Shown piece after piece: positions 26,966 to 39,697 of a stretch of DNA of 64,000 bases. Under the pieces are notes generated by a model that ran no database searches, was not told where the DNA came from, and saw nothing but the letters and a program-made list of their open reading frames with translations. The first letter of the stretch is position 1; the number at the start of each line of letters is the position of its first letter. This DNA comes from Steromphala cineraria. Its lineage: Eukaryota; Mollusca; Gastropoda; Trochida; Trochidae. The DNA is taken from the NCBI GenBank assembly GCA_916613615.1, contig OU744731.1, positions 19,748,328-19,812,327 of the forward strand, read 5' to 3'. A program made the position numbers and the translations under genes.

Positions 26966-28295
26966 CAAAAATACGATTCGTTGTTTGAAGTAGATTTGTT
27001 ACAGAATATTGTATTTAAAAATGTCCATTTTACCTGGGGGCCAATCAACTAGACGGCCACGAGATTATAAACATTTTATTTTCAAGCTATATTGGAATCA
27101 ATCTACTAATGAGAGGACAAAAGTGAACATACCTTAATGTTTTAGTAGACAGTGATGTTAGTGATGTTACCAAGCATTGGTAGATTATATAAATGTTCCT
27201 TTACTTTCATCGTTTCAAAGTTGAGTTTATTGTACTGCATTGTGTTTTTACCTAGCCGTATATAAAAGTGAAACTGAGTTGTACATTTCGGATAACGCAT
27301 TAAAAAGAGTCTATTAGCTTTTTCACATCGACGTCAAATGTTAGATGGCACTATAGAGTTTTTTGTAATACAGGCCACGAAACCATAAAAACAACTTGCA
27401 AAGAAACGAAGAACAAAATGTAAATAGTCCAAAAAGAGACGATGTTTTGTTTAACAACGTCAACTATTTAGTTGGAAAATATAATTTGAACAATTACCCA
27501 TGAAATTAAAAATTAATTATACATTGTATCGCGATTTGAAATCTACGAACCGAAACCAACTACAAAAGAAGCTTTACACCTTTCTTACGCAGTAATACCG
27601 CCAGAATTTGCTTCCCCAAAAAAACGGAAACGTCTTGCTACTGTGCCGCGGCCAAAGCGTTCCCCTGAAATGACGCCGAAAGATCGTCTCTGGTGATCAA
27701 CTTGGCAAACAATTAAGGCAACAATATACGCCACCTCAGACAATAAATGAGCTTGACAAGACGGTTCATGAAGAGTGTAAAGGAATACCAGCTTACGTCA
27801 TTTGACGTCTCTTGAACTCCATCACCCGACATTAGTTAAACAATTAAACATTTTCCTGCTGTCATCCCAGTAGCAATCAAAGATATCCACTAAATTGACT
27901 TACAATTGATCAGAGACATTGACACATCACTTCAATGTGTAACTTACACAAACATGTCATTTTCTTAAACTGTTGAAATATTTGCTTTGAAATAGAATGT
28001 AAAATGAAAAAAAAAACTTAAAAATGTATCAAATGGTTCGCTTTTCTATTGTGAAGTTTCTTTTGTAGGGGTGTTTAAACTGAATATTTCATCACTGAAC
28101 TCATAATACAATTTCTAAGATTCTAAATTGGACACTTATTAAAGAGTTTCCGAGATAATGTGATACAATGCAGACACATTAGTTCGAATTACTGACTGTT
28201 CGTTTGTGAGCAATATTGCCCTTGTATCGTGTTCTATCGAGTATTTGATTAAATTAATTTAGGAGATAAACCTACAGTGTTTTGAATTTTCTATG
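26966..28295. other. Unannotated A+T-rich interval
   Basis: Nothing recognised. Confidence 0.35.
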
Positions 28296-28366
28296 CCTGT
28301 TGATATTATTCAGAGCCGAACGCGTCAGTGTGGGGCTTCGTATTTAATATCAACAGATATCGAATC
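28296..28366. repeat. Hairpin repeat related to 7166-7232
   Basis: 'ctgttgatatta' and 'taatatcaacag' form 12-bp arms around 28297-28356. The enclosed 'ggggcttcgtattt' and the following 'atcgaatct' match the 7.2-kb copy. Confidence 0.55.
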
Positions 28367-29610
28367 TATTAGTCTTGAGGGTAGTGCAGTGTTCTTAATT
28401 GATCACTTTTTCGTAGAAACATTTGGGAAAATGGTTTTGGATGATTTCTACAATTATCCCTTAGATTCTTCGGATATGTATCTACCTTTTCGCTGAAAAG
28501 TGGTGGGAAATGATTCCGAAAAATTTACAGAATCTCACCCTCGTGTAATATATATATCATCACTTGACAAGAGTTGGATGGATATTATTTTTAAACAAGT
28601 GTTTGTAACAGGAGACATATAAGTGAGATGCACTAATGTACCGGTTTATTTGTTTGTTATTGTTATATTCAAAAACTTTATTTGTATTCAGTTAACTCTT
28701 TTAATTACATGATTAAGCATTTGTAATGAATCATTATTTCAGTTAAGTTTGCCAAAAAAATCCAAACCTATCGAAGTCTTCATTCTATTAACAGAAGATG
28801 CACAAAATCAAACATAACAAGATATCATTGTCTGTTGGCGTATTTCCGAGGTGTTGTTTATGAAAATACAGGTTCTGACCATTATGGAGCTGATAAATGA
28901 ATTACCTTGGGCTAGATAAGATTTGTAAAAGTTACGTTCACAATTATTTATGTGGCCTTATAGAAATATCAATCGTAATTAGTTGTAAGCCATTCAATTT
29001 TTATTTGTGATGCCGATATCATAAGAAAAAAGTGTGAATTTATAACTCATAAGGATTTTATCATAATTTGAACTTACACAGACATACAAAACAAAGATAT
29101 CAAAATAAAAGATATGTACACGTAATTATTTATATTAACCGTCTCTTAATTTACTTTTAAGTTAGTATTTTTATGTGATGAGATACGTAAGGTTGTCATT
29201 TTAGATTTTTAATATTCGTATATTTTCATGATCGAAATTGTTTATAGGACATCGCAGGTGGTTATTATTTTCCACCAGTTTTATTTAATGATATGATGTT
29301 TTGCTAAAGGGTTATTTTGGGTTAAGTCATTAAAAAAATCTTAACATTACTTGAATGTGTTTTATTTCATGGACGCCTGCTTTCACCTGAAATGTTTCAT
29401 AATAGAAACAAACTCAATATTAAGATATAAATGAATATTTGAAACCAACCTCATTGATAAAATGTATACATGTATGTATATCATTATGATTAGTTGTAAA
29501 TACAACAAAGGTCATCCGGTGAATGTTTTCAATACGATGGTAAGTAATGTATCGGGATCCACCTACTTTCATCTTCAAACAAACTCTTGTATAACCTATC
29601 AAATCTATCA
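28367..29610. other. Unannotated A+T-rich interval
   Basis: No gene recognised. Confidence 0.35.
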
Positions 29611-29690
29611 ATGAAATCCCACACTAATGTGTCTATGCGATCTCAAACCGTCTTTATATCTCGTTAATTAAGTATCCATCAGCGTTAGAT
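29611..29690. repeat. Dispersed repeat family B, segment 1
   Basis: 'aatcccacactaat' followed by 'atctcaaaccgtctttat' recurs at 50030-50110 in the same orientation, with 'ctcgtt.at.aagtat' after it in both. Confidence 0.6.
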
Positions 29691-29899
29691 TCTGTTTCAT
29701 CTAATTATCGAAAATGAAATATTTCTCATGAGAAGTACTCAAGTGCATTGTTATTTGTTGGATCAACATTTCTTGTCTTAAGACGCAGATGATAGAATTA
29801 TTTTAAAAATCTGTATAGTACACACTTTTTTGAGATGTTAACATAAAATATACAAGTTCCAGGTCACGACTTTTAAACTCTCTTTTGTTTTAGAAAATG

Positions 29900-29985
29900 T
29901 CCAATTTACAGAGGAAGGCGAAAACTCTCAGTTGCGGGGCTCCTCTGTTTTTGCGGTGTCCCGCAAAGGTTAATCTAGATTGGGT
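29900..29985 (+). repeat. Repeat end with 'tttgcggtgtcccgcaaa'
   Basis: 'tttttgcggtgtcccgcaaa' followed by 'ttaatctag' matches 55405-55437. Both are preceded by 'ctgctctg'- or 'ctcctctg'-type sequence. It is the end of a larger dispersed element, of which the 55.2-kb copy shows more. Confidence 0.6.
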
Positions 29986-30412
29986 AGTTGTTTATGAATT
30001 TCTAAGTTTAAATTGTGAAATTGTCACCACTGTTTGGGGAAATCTTTAACAATTGTCATCAATCTTCTTTCCCACGTATAGGACGACATGCATGAAAGGA
30101 TGAAGGGTTTAAATCTACAAACACAAAAGTACTAATGTTCAGGGCTTTCTCTCTGCAAAATTGAATACTCTCAAACCCAAAATCCCCTCATCTAAGCTAT
30201 AAAATATACTGAAATGTATTGTTGAGGATGTCCTACATGTATACCAATATTCAAATTAAATATATATACATGTATGCAGTCCAAAACCGATGTTATTTCG
30301 GTGATATATTCAAAAGACATGAGGTTTCCAAGTTATTTACTTTTGCATTTAAAGCAGTACATTGTAAAACAAATTAAAGCAATACGTAGGCTGTACAGCG
30401 AAATGGCATTCA

Positions 30413-30670
30413 ACTTATGCAATCAGGTTACCGAACGCGCGAATAGCTCGTTGTCTGAGTAGGGTCCTCGTGTTATTGCTTCCGGCACAGTGTTGAGGAA
30501 AATGGTCACGTGCAGTTCCATTACTGCTCACACTGGAGTCCTGCCATTAGTCATTCCTGTTACGAGACAGTCAGAGTATCATTGCAATGTCCGATAATGG
30601 AAGCGTTTCTCTTGTTAACGCGATTCTCTCGTTGACTGTAAATGAACACAGAGTACCATGGACAATCTTG
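30413..30670. repeat. Dispersed repeat family B, segment 2
   Basis: It matches 52035-52260 in the same orientation. Shared blocks are 'attgcttccggcac', 'cagttccattactgctcac', 'cctgccattagt' and 'cattgcaatgtc'. Confidence 0.65.
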
Positions 30671-30934
30671 TTGGAAATACACAAACGGTGACAAGCATAT
30701 GACATTTGTCACGTTTTCCATGTTCTGTTTATATTTTATTCCTTTAACAGTTCCTTCAATAGTGACATTAGAGTTTATTCTTTCCATGATTGACGTTCGT
30801 GTATAATAACCGTTAATCTTATCATAACTGATACCGAATTCCGCGACATATTGTTTTATAAATCTTAAAACAGAAGGATACATAATTTGACATACATTTG
30901 ATTTTAACTTCGGCGACAGGGGTAAACAATTCAC
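30560..30934 (-). CDS. Unrecognised 124-codon open frame (doubtful)
   Basis: This is one of the longest uninterrupted frames in the window, ATG to stop, on the minus strand. The product has a hydrophilic N-terminal half and a short hydrophobic, aromatic-rich stretch (around residues 80-100: ICLSPFVYFQQDCPWYSVF). No domain is recognised. Its 3' third overlaps dispersed repeat family B, and the frame is not kept in the copy at 52.2 kb, which argues against coding function. It could be a decayed transposon frame or a chance run. No promoter or splice evidence supports it. Confidence 0.15.
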   Translation of the reverse strand: MNCLPLSPKLKSNVCQIMYPSVLRFIKQYVAEFGISYDKINGYYTRTSIMERINSNVTIEGTVKGIKYKQNMENVTNVICLSPFVYFQQDCPWYSVFIYSQRENRVNKRNASIIGHCNDTLTVS

Positions 30935-31676
30935 TTCTCTGATGTAAAATCAAAAGTTTTATTAAGTCAACATTGGTAACTGGCGTGTACAGGACAGAAT
31001 TCGTTCAATATTACACACGATTTTTCAAACCCACATTGATATATCAAGTTATTCAATTAAACTACAATCACAAATATAAAAGATATCATTAATAGGTCGG
31101 CAGAATGGGAAAAAACAAGTCTATTGTTACAAATTCTAATATTTTGATTTGGTTTATTTGAAACTTGATCGTTTTTAAAGAAGGAGCGCGAGGCACTGAG
31201 TGCAGTTAATTAACACGTTAATTTACCAGTATGTATCCGACAAACAAATACATTCTAACAAAGATGTACTAACGTGGAAGATATTAGTATATTGTAGATT
31301 TGTTTTTCACAAATCCTAAAAACGTTTTTCCTTATTTTCGAACTTATGATATTTATCGTGTTTCCTTTAATTAGATCCATTCAATCATCATTATACTATC
31401 ATGAACTTTGTAGTAGGTAAAACGTAGAAAAAGTATTTCTCATCACATACTGTCAGATAATTCTCATCAATACTTATATGATGGTCCATTTAATTTCCAA
31501 TGTACATCCCAAACAATATTTTAATAGACTTGGAACTCGATAACCTCTGGATTGTTTGTGTCACAGAGATACACAATAACAACATATTATGGTAGAAGTA
31601 GCAAGCATTGAAATGTTGTAAATAAATATTCATTCTTCATTCACCTGAAGCACAATCCTTCTAATTTGTTAATAAA
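30935..31676. other. Unannotated A+T-rich interval
   Basis: No gene or repeat recognised. Confidence 0.35.
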
Positions 31677-31678
31677 AA

Positions 31679-32560
31679 TTAGGTCTTCAAGACGAAAGTC
31701 TGAAGACCTATTGTTATTATCCGTGTTTTTGCGCTACAGCGATTTCAAAAACGACCATTGGAAAAAGGGATTTTTGACATGTCACGTTTAAAGGGCAAAA
31801 CTCTTTGATGAAATGTCAAACATTAAATAAGTTTGTTGCATTCTGTTTTACAATGATTGTGCAACAAATTCACTACAGATTTGTATTATATAAAAGTTGA
31901 TATTTAAGGTAATAATAGGACATAAACACGTTTTTCGAAGGTTATTTTACTTTGAGAATTTTTGTTTCAAAACTGCAACAGGAAGAAATTTTGTCATTGA
32001 TGTTTTGCAAAGCAGATGTAATGAGTAAACAAAATAAATTATCAACCAGACATGACAATTTTTTTTCTGTCTATGACCTCTCCTTGAATATTGCAATTTT
32101 TTTAAAATACTAGTACTCAGTTTTGGCACATTTCAAAGATCCACAGTTTCTTAAGTAATCAGGTGATCTTAAAATTGCTTATACCTACACACGCGTCATT
32201 CAAAGCACAACTTTTTCTATGTTTCACTTTATTATAAAAAAGTTGATAGTGAAGGAGCTAGAAGGACCAACATGGAGTGTACATCTATGTATGTGTATGA
32301 TAAAGACCAATATTTCTTCTGATATACCTTATCAACAAAATATCAATATTTTCAGTGTTAAGTTCTATTAAATCACAAAGGGGTCAGAAACGCATATTTT
32401 AGATGACTGACTTAACATCTCTGAATATAATGTGATGTGGGGTCATTTTGATGATATATAACTTTCTGTTTACCTCCTTGACAAAAATGCATGTTAAGGT
32501 AAAACACTGTGTGAAGGTCAAACACTTTGTGAAGGTCAAACAGAAGTCTTGAAGACCTAA
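31679..32560. mobile_element. ~880-bp element with 'ttaggtcttcaagac' inverted ends
   Basis: The left end 'ttaggtcttcaagac' (31679) is inverted at the right end, 'gtcttgaagacctaa' (32546-32560). Just inside the left end, 'gaaagtctgaagacct' folds back on the terminus as a hairpin. Ends of this kind are frequent in bivalve and gastropod sequence. The interior has two adjacent 'gtgaaggtcaaac' repeats near 32510-32542. No transposase was found. Confidence 0.6.
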
Positions 32561-32699
32561 GTATTGACGCGTCAATCCTAGTTATAAATTGGTATTATGT
32601 ATAATTCTAAAATAGTGTTTTACTTTATGAATTTTGCATTGCTCCTCACTGCTCCTGGTATCAAGGAGATGCATGATTAAAATGAAAATAATAAAAGTT

Positions 32700-32884
32700 T
32701 GTCACAATTGTTGAATGTCAAAATCTTTGTTAATTGTGAATTCACTAAACAACTAATGTGCACCATTGGTCAGCAACTAAATTGGGTTACGAATATCCTT
32801 AGGATGAGTTTACTCAGTGCATGTGGACCATGACAATGTGCATGTAACCTTATATTCAATTTAAAAGGTCCTATTCAAAATATG
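32700..32884. repeat. Dispersed repeat family C, with mariner inserted at its edge
   Basis: 'gtggacc.tg.caatgtgcat' and the following 'ttcaatttaaa' resemble 48630-48745 in the same orientation. The mariner relic at 32885-33571 begins directly after it. Confidence 0.45.
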
Positions 32885-33571
32885 CTGAACATCTTTGAAA
32901 ACGCACCACCTTTAATAGTTTGGATTTCCAAGAGCATAAGCAAGCAATCCGTGTATATTGGCCATACGTTTGTAGACCAATGTTTGGTAAATAAAAGAAA
33001 CAAGAACAATTCAAACAAAACGGTGAAGTTTTAATTCAGTTGACCATGAAAGAAAGGTGGTGTCCAAATGGAAAGTCAGTAACGTGTATGACCACTGTTA
33101 ACAGCAACACAGGCTGTGCACCGTCTCCTCATTGAGCGGATAAGCCTCTGAATAATGTTCTGAGGAATTCCATTCCATTCTTGTTGCAAAGCAATGTCAC
33201 ATTGATGTGCCAACCTGCAACATGCCCAAGGCGCGTTCTCGTTCCTCTGCTGACAATCTTGGCATTGCAAAATATACTTTACTTTGACAGGTACAGCTGA
33301 AATGAGGATGATTTAATGCTGACGGTTATTTATACCCCGACTAAACATGTTTTCCGCATGCAATTTGTGCTGTTCCTGTGTGTTGTGCATGCATTTTGTT
33401 GTTTTCGTGTAATTTGTTCGATGATGTGTTCGGTCAATCCGTTCTCGGCTATATGTCGTTTTTATGGCCTTTTGTGTTATTAGCAATATTTCCAACCTTG
33501 ATTTATACTCTAAAATAATAATATTACTATAATTCAAAATTTACAGATGGTGCGTTTTCAAAGATGTTCAG
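32885..33571 (-). mobile_element. Tc1/mariner element, internally deleted
   Basis: Identical 24-bp inverted ends, 'ctgaacatctttgaaaacgc' plus 'acca', occur at 32885-32908 and 33548-33571. A TA dinucleotide follows the right end and a TA/TG the left. At 687 bp it is less than half the usual ~1.3-1.7 kb. Only the C-terminal part of a transposase remains, on the minus strand. Confidence 0.85.
33076..33270 (-). pseudogene. Tc1-like transposase, C-terminal fragment
   Basis: The product ends with '...IPQNIIQRLIRSMRRRC' and then 'GHTRY' before the stop. This is the characteristic end of a Tc1/mariner DDE transposase, which cuts and inserts element DNA at TA sites. The recognisable part starts near 'LAHQCDIALQQEWNG'. 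The catalytic DDE core and the DNA-binding N-terminus are absent, so the fragment cannot be active. It lies inside the 24-bp inverted ends of the 32885-33571 element, which explains its presence. Confidence 0.85.
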
Positions 33572-33739
33572 TATATATATTACAACAACCATGTGCATAA
33601 ATCAACTAAATTATTTTCATTCTATTTAGATAGCTCTCATTATATTTTTCTGGTAACTTCTTTTCTAAAGCTATACCAAGTTGTCGTCACACATTTGTGT
33701 TATTCTATCAGATAAGAGACTCGTCAACAACATCAACTG

Positions 33740-34087
33740 TAAAGGGGCCGTAGCACGTTTTTATTGGGAATATAAGTTTATGACATGAAAATGAAAATAA
33801 ATGGTTCCAGTTTAAAGACAATGTATGTAAACATAATGAAGCAGTAATAAATAAACTATGTGATGCGATTCCTTTTTCTTTCACAAAATGAATTAAATGT
33901 GTTAAAAAAAAATGGCCGCCAATGGAATTTATGCGAATCTTTGTAATTTGTTCTCTGAGTATAGATAATTGGTTTGTATAATGAGATTTTTGACACAATC
34001 ATGGTATTACATTTAGTCTGAACGTACAATTATCAGTGACAATTTGAATACTTATGAAGTTTTCAATAACGTGCTACTGCCCCTTTA
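33740..34087. mobile_element. TA-flanked MITE, 'aaggggcagtagcacg' family, copy 1
   Basis: The body, 33742-34085, starts 'aaggggccgtagcacgtttt' and ends 'aacgtgctactgcccctt', with TA on both sides. Other members are at 36366, 39524, 42765 and 51041. TA flanks and the short TIR suggest mobilisation by a Tc1/mariner-type transposase. The minus-strand frame across it is not a gene. Confidence 0.85.
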
Positions 34088-35960
34088 ACGCACAATCTGA
34101 AAACAAAATAAAATTGTAATCCTCTCTTGCACATATGAATAAGCGGAGACAGCGTCAGTGACTACTAACAACATGATTGCAGTGAATTTGGAATTGCATT
34201 GATGAGAAACATGTTTATGGCTGTGCGTCTACCAAGAAAATGGTTAAACACAGTCTGACATACGATTAAAGCTTGAATTGCTTCTTGAAAGATTTGAAAA
34301 CTGTTTCCTACCGTTTTGATCATACCTTCATCAAGCTTGTCCTTTCACAGATCTACTGTTCGTTATTTTGACATACAGCAGGGTATCATACGCATTCGGT
34401 AAACTGATATTACTTCGCTCAACAAATCAATGGCAATTGGTTTCAATATCATGTCAACGCGAGGTGTCGTTAATAATTGAAACAGTTGAGCTGAAAATCC
34501 CAATTGATTTGTAGTTTGAGTTTGTATCATTAGATGTAAATGGTTACCAAAGTTGAAGATATTTAATCAATATCACATTAACAGCATCTACAGTATGTAT
34601 ATTGTAACCAATAACAATCGCAATTTCCGTTTAAATTTCTGAAAATATAATCTTATCCTTTAAAAAGATACTATTCCTTTCATATTTTTTGTGTAATTCT
34701 TTCAATCAAAGCTTCAACTTTTACATTAACACAATCCAGTTATGAATACAGGGGAATACAATATAAGTTTAACTATTCATTTTAGAAGGTTAATAAACAC
34801 ATTCTTCTACTTGAAACAATATATTGAATTTACAAAAAGGAATCTAAATATTTTCCAGATGCCGACATGATGCTATTCGTATAACAGAACTATATACACA
34901 CTCTAAACTTACAACTAATTAAAAAATGTCGAAAACTTAGAAATGTAAGAGTTTTCTGACATATTTCAAAGTCAAATATATCAACTGTACATGTACGTGT
35001 TTGTGAGAATATTGTTCATATTGTTTGTTATTAATGGCATTTCTATCATTCCTATAACTATCATTTTCCTATAACAATAGGTTTCAATTCAGAATAGATT
35101 GTCTGGTCAGTCACACTTTCTAGCCAAACAGAAATACGGTTCGATCTGAGTTATTTATTGTAAAAATATTGATTTCCGAACTTCAACTTTATTTGTAGAC
35201 CTATGCCTCGAGTTTATCGGTAAGAAACGAGATAAGATATATCTGGAACAGCAAAGTAGGTGAGTGTTCAATTTAAGGGGAAAGGAACACAAATGCTGTT
35301 GTATAAAAGTCGGTTTTCCATTGAGAAGAAAATACAGCTGACAAGTAAGATGAGGTCAGCGGGCACATTAATTCCCAAAGATGCAAATTATGACCGTTTT
35401 CAGAGACAGAACCATGTTTTATCATCATTATAATTTTGATTCATTTTGTATTTTCACCTATCACCGCCTAGTGGATTCGATATCATATGTCTGCTACAAG
35501 TAGCAATGTGCCCTATAGTAAATCTTCTGAACTCACTTGCGCAAAAATGTTCATAGAACTCAAACGTGAAACATTGTATCATTTCTATTTATTTAAACAG
35601 TTAATAACAACATTAATGCTGCCCAACTGTGTTAGGATTTAGGAAGTCATGAATGACAATGTTCTCATCCGTAATGTGTCAACAACAATAACAATTTCAG
35701 TAATGGTGTTCACAGTAGTTTCGACTTGATGATTATGAAATGTCCCATTGAAGACTTCGCACCCTTCAAATTTAAACACTTACAATGTGAGAACTTGATG
35801 CTGTTTTCGAGAGAAGGTTTCCTATATATTTGTTTGGATTACACTGCAAAAATGGTGTTTTAATATTAAACACAAAGCCAAACACATAGCTTGTCCTGTT
35901 TTTTAAACACATAAATTATCTAAACATGTTTAAATCCTAAACACATAAATTAAAGTGTTT
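34088..35960. other. Mostly unannotated interval
   Basis: 35185-35300 ('gataagatatatctggaaca' and neighbours) resembles 44860-44950 ('aagatatatagggaaca'), part of an old repeat. No gene recognised. Confidence 0.4.
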
Positions 35961-35969
35961 AATATCAAA

Positions 35970-36180
35970 ACATGTTCTGGTTTAGAACATGTTGTGGAAA
36001 GTGTTTTAATCTAAAACGTGTTGTGGAAAGTGTTTTAATCTAAAATGTGTTGTGGAAAGTGTTTTAATCTAAAACGTGTTGTGGAAAGTGTTGTAATCTG
36101 AAATGTGTTGTGGAAAGTGTTTTAATCTAAAACGTGTTGTGGAAAGTGTTTTATTGTAAATATGTTGTGAAATATGTTTA
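35970..36180. repeat. 29-bp minisatellite, ~6 units
   Basis: Units starting 'gtgttttaatctaaaac' and ending 'gtgttgtggaaa' begin at 36001, 36030, 36059, 36088, 36117 and 36146, with diverged copies on each side. Each has a small dyad, 'gttttaatctaaaac'. The units abut, with no unique spacers. Confidence 0.9.
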
Positions 36181-36363
36181 GAGTTTGAACATGTTGTTGT
36201 AAACGCCTCTTTTAGCACTTGTAGTTAATGCATTAAAGGCTGTTAGGTAAACAATTATTTTGTCCAGTAAATATCGCGCAAATCCATAGAAAAATGTACA
36301 AAGAAGGCCACCAAAATACATTGTACAATGCCATGTGAGCATACATCTTGCATCATTATGCTT

Positions 36364-36489
36364 TAAAGGGGCAGTAGTACGTGTTTAGGATGATGTCAGG
36401 AAAATGAAAATAAATGGTTCATTTTGCATTAACGTAAAACTATTAGTAAAATTATACAATTTTTAAAAACGCGTGCTACTGCCCTTTTA
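36364..36489. mobile_element. TA-flanked MITE, internally deleted copy
   Basis: Body 36366-36487 (122 bp): 'aaggggcagtagtacg' at one end and 'cgtgctactgcccttt' at the other, with TA flanks. The middle two-thirds of the family sequence is missing. The first copy of the 3,241-bp duplication starts inside it at 36457. Confidence 0.8.
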
Positions 36490-39400
36490 CATGCTGGAAT
36501 ATATATTTTATAACGCACAAGAAAAGACGAAGGCAGTTCTAAAGTAAAACAAAAGTTTATTGCTTTTAAAAAAACAAGGCATTCCGTAACATAGTCCATT
36601 TAAAAAAAAAATCACACATGGAGAAAATAAAGACACGTAACAGTGAATAATTTATGTCAGCTAACACCCATTAATTCATTAATAAGGGCTGATATCACTT
36701 ATATATTTAAAGGAAGCCCACAACTGTAAATGCAAATGTTTTGGCTAAATTAGATTCCATAAAATCAAGGAAAAATTTCTTGACAGGGCAACCTTCTTCA
36801 CCCTATAGTTGACAATGTCATCTGTATGCTTTATGAACATCACAGCAGCTTCTAACAACTTCTCGTTTGGTCACCACCAGCTGTCTGACTGTGATGAACT
36901 TATGGCGATTAACTGACACGACAGAAGCAACTATTTCATATTGTACAGAAACTAAATTTTTCAGTGATGTTTTAGTGAATCCAACAAATTCAAAAGGGCG
37001 GCAGACAGGTTTTCCTTGAAGTGTTTCTTATATCCTCATGACTGAAAATATTTACACATATAATATGAGATATGACGGACTTGGTCTTTTTTCATCATTT
37101 CAACGCACCAATATCATATTCAATCATAAGAAAATAGTTGATTTTATTTCATGTTGTATGGTCTCTTTAATTTACCAACGTCCGTTTAGACTTGGGAAGT
37201 TAGACAAGACCAGAAACTTGGTCTTGTTCCATTATCAAATGATATTATTAACTCAGCATTAAACGCTTCTGGTTTCTCTAGTCCACATGCATTCCTTGTT
37301 TTTAAACTATTTAACATTGACATTGAATAGAATAAGTTTCTCTTTCGGATTTAACTGGTGTGAACTTGATGTAATTTAAGTATATTGGTAACGTACAATG
37401 CTTTTCATGATTACATTGATATAACCTCGGTCGTGTTTGTATGCAAAGTTTAAGTAATGGTGTTACCTAACTTCAAGGAGAAGACGTGTTTGTGTTTAAG
37501 AGCTCTTGACATAATTTGATACATGTACAAAAACAGGAACGCTGTTTAGCTATTAAATTGATACATTACCGTGGCATTGTATTTACTCCTCGTTAGATTC
37601 TACTCTGCATACAATGTGTCTGTCGTCAGCATCATCCGCTTACCGCAAATTGTATTAAGAGTCTACTTGTGCGTGGTGATAACGACCATGGAGCCGAAAA
37701 TAGTGCATAGGATTCATCAGCGACAGTAATTTGCAGACACATTTTGATTTCAGATTGATTTCAAAAATAACCACGAAATCGGTTCATGAGATGAATTAAT
37801 ATCTATCTTTCAAGTAAAACTGCTGCTAATATTAGCTAGAACATTGATCGCAAGATAAGATGTTATTGCAATAGTATATATCATCTTTAATCAAGTAGAG
37901 CTGTACAAATGCATAAATTAGTTTATATCATCAAGAAATTTAATGCTACATTAAACAAGCTTACTCAATCAAATACCACGTCCAGATAAAATGGAAGTGA
38001 AATATGAATAGGGTGGATGAATAATAAAACATGTGCGTTTCGTTTTTTCAGTATTCGATGTCATTCTAATTATTAAGATTTCATATAATTTGTAGCTTTA
38101 TTCTTTGAGTATATGAAACATTTGACTTTACTTCTTTCATAATTGCTTTTGTCACTTAAATTATCCTAACCAAACACGGACTCGTGTTTGATAAACTATA
38201 TATTTTACTGCAATCTGCTCTCTTTTTCAAATTTATGAAGAATTTTAAGTATATGAATAGAAAAAAAATATATTTATCAAATTATCACAGCGGTAGCGGA
38301 AAACATTTGTGGTGAATAATAATATCTAAATAACTTACCTTCAACAACTTGACGTAGTCCTTTTAAGGATTGGTAGCTTCTTATACATAAGCATTGATAT
38401 TATACGGAAGAATGTAGTTCAATGTTAATTATTCATTACATCGAAATACATAATATAAACTCACCAATCTAAATTTGTTTTACCGTGTTAAGTTCCGATA
38501 AAAACGTTGAAAAAAGCCTCTACATACACAGTTTGATTTAGTTAAACACCACAAAGGGATTTGGAATTTACAAACGGAAATACTTTTGTACATATATATA
38601 TATATATTACCTCCTTCCTTTTGAGGATGAATTCCTCGATGGCTATATCCAAACCACTTTTGCAACTCATTTAGTGGTGTCCGTTAAACATAACATATAG
38701 TTGAAGAGACTAATTTATATAGCTCGGATGTTTTACTGACATTTTAAAGTCAGTCCCACTCAGAGGATTTTTATTGGAAATACGTCCACATCTGAGCTAA
38801 GTGAAATGTCAAATAGTCGGGAATTCTATCAACACCATAACTAAAAGAACTTGTCAACACAATATAACTTGTTTAACAAAGTTGTAGTAAAATGTACATT
38901 TTGTACAACTTATCAACATAGCCTACAAACTTTTTAATAAACACAATAAAAGTGGAACGGAATGGGAGATTATTGAAAACATACTTCGATACGAGACAAG
39001 ACACATAAAACTGTTCTCAGCATAGCAATGAGACATATAACATATTCAAAGGTAGGACTTGTAACCCGGATATGTTAATTCATTTGGTTGCATATGTCAG
39101 AGGTCGAGCCACAGAAACTTGTAAATTTGTCTGTACGATAATGACAAGACAATCTAGCAACCCTGGCTGACAATGTTCAATAAAGAGAAAAGCTTGTGTA
39201 ACGCAGCATAAAGCTCTTGATTTTTACACTGACATCAAAAGTTGGAAGATGAAATCATCGACTGGTAGATTATTGTAAAAAGTACAAATAAGGGATACAG
39301 GCACATTATTCTATTTAAGCACTAGAACACATATCAATCAAATAGTGAAAATCAAAGTAAGGGGTTATAATACAGTAATACAGCAATTTTTGTCTGCAAG

Positions 39401-39697
39401 TAATTGAGAAATAGGACGCCATAAAACATATCAAATCCAGTTGATAACCTGGCTAATAGACGAGCAGAAAACTCTAAGTAACTGTATTCATCCGATCTTG
39501 ACCTCATATTTTATGTCCAATTAAAAAAAGGCAGTAGCACGTTTTAGGGGAATATAATGTGAACATACTTGATTCAAATTGAAAGACAATGCATTTAAAT
39601 CAAATGAAGCAATAATAAAACAAATACATAATGTAAAGTTCAGCCATGCGATTCCCTTTTGTTACACAAAATAATTAAGGTATTCACACAAATATGG
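36457..39697. repeat. 3,241-bp tandem duplication, copy 1
   Basis: The segment recurs at 39698-42938 with a constant offset of 3,241. Only one difference was noticed (37763 a, 41004 c). The longest frames (74 and 61 codons) match no known protein and simply occur twice. It includes an (AT)n tract near 38590. The near-identity means either a very recent duplication or an assembly artefact. Confidence 0.95.

Noticed and set aside
26755..27048. 97-codon minus-strand open frame
   Set aside because: It overlaps dispersed repeat family A, is not conserved in the copies at 19 and 60 kb, and has no recognisable motif.
33708..33998. 96-codon minus-strand open frame
   Set aside because: It lies across the TA-flanked MITE, and the frame is not kept in the other copies.
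36001..36175. CRISPR-like array of 29-bp repeats with a dyad
   Set aside because: The repeats directly abut each other with no unique spacers, there are no cas genes, and the context is animal genomic DNA. It is a minisatellite.
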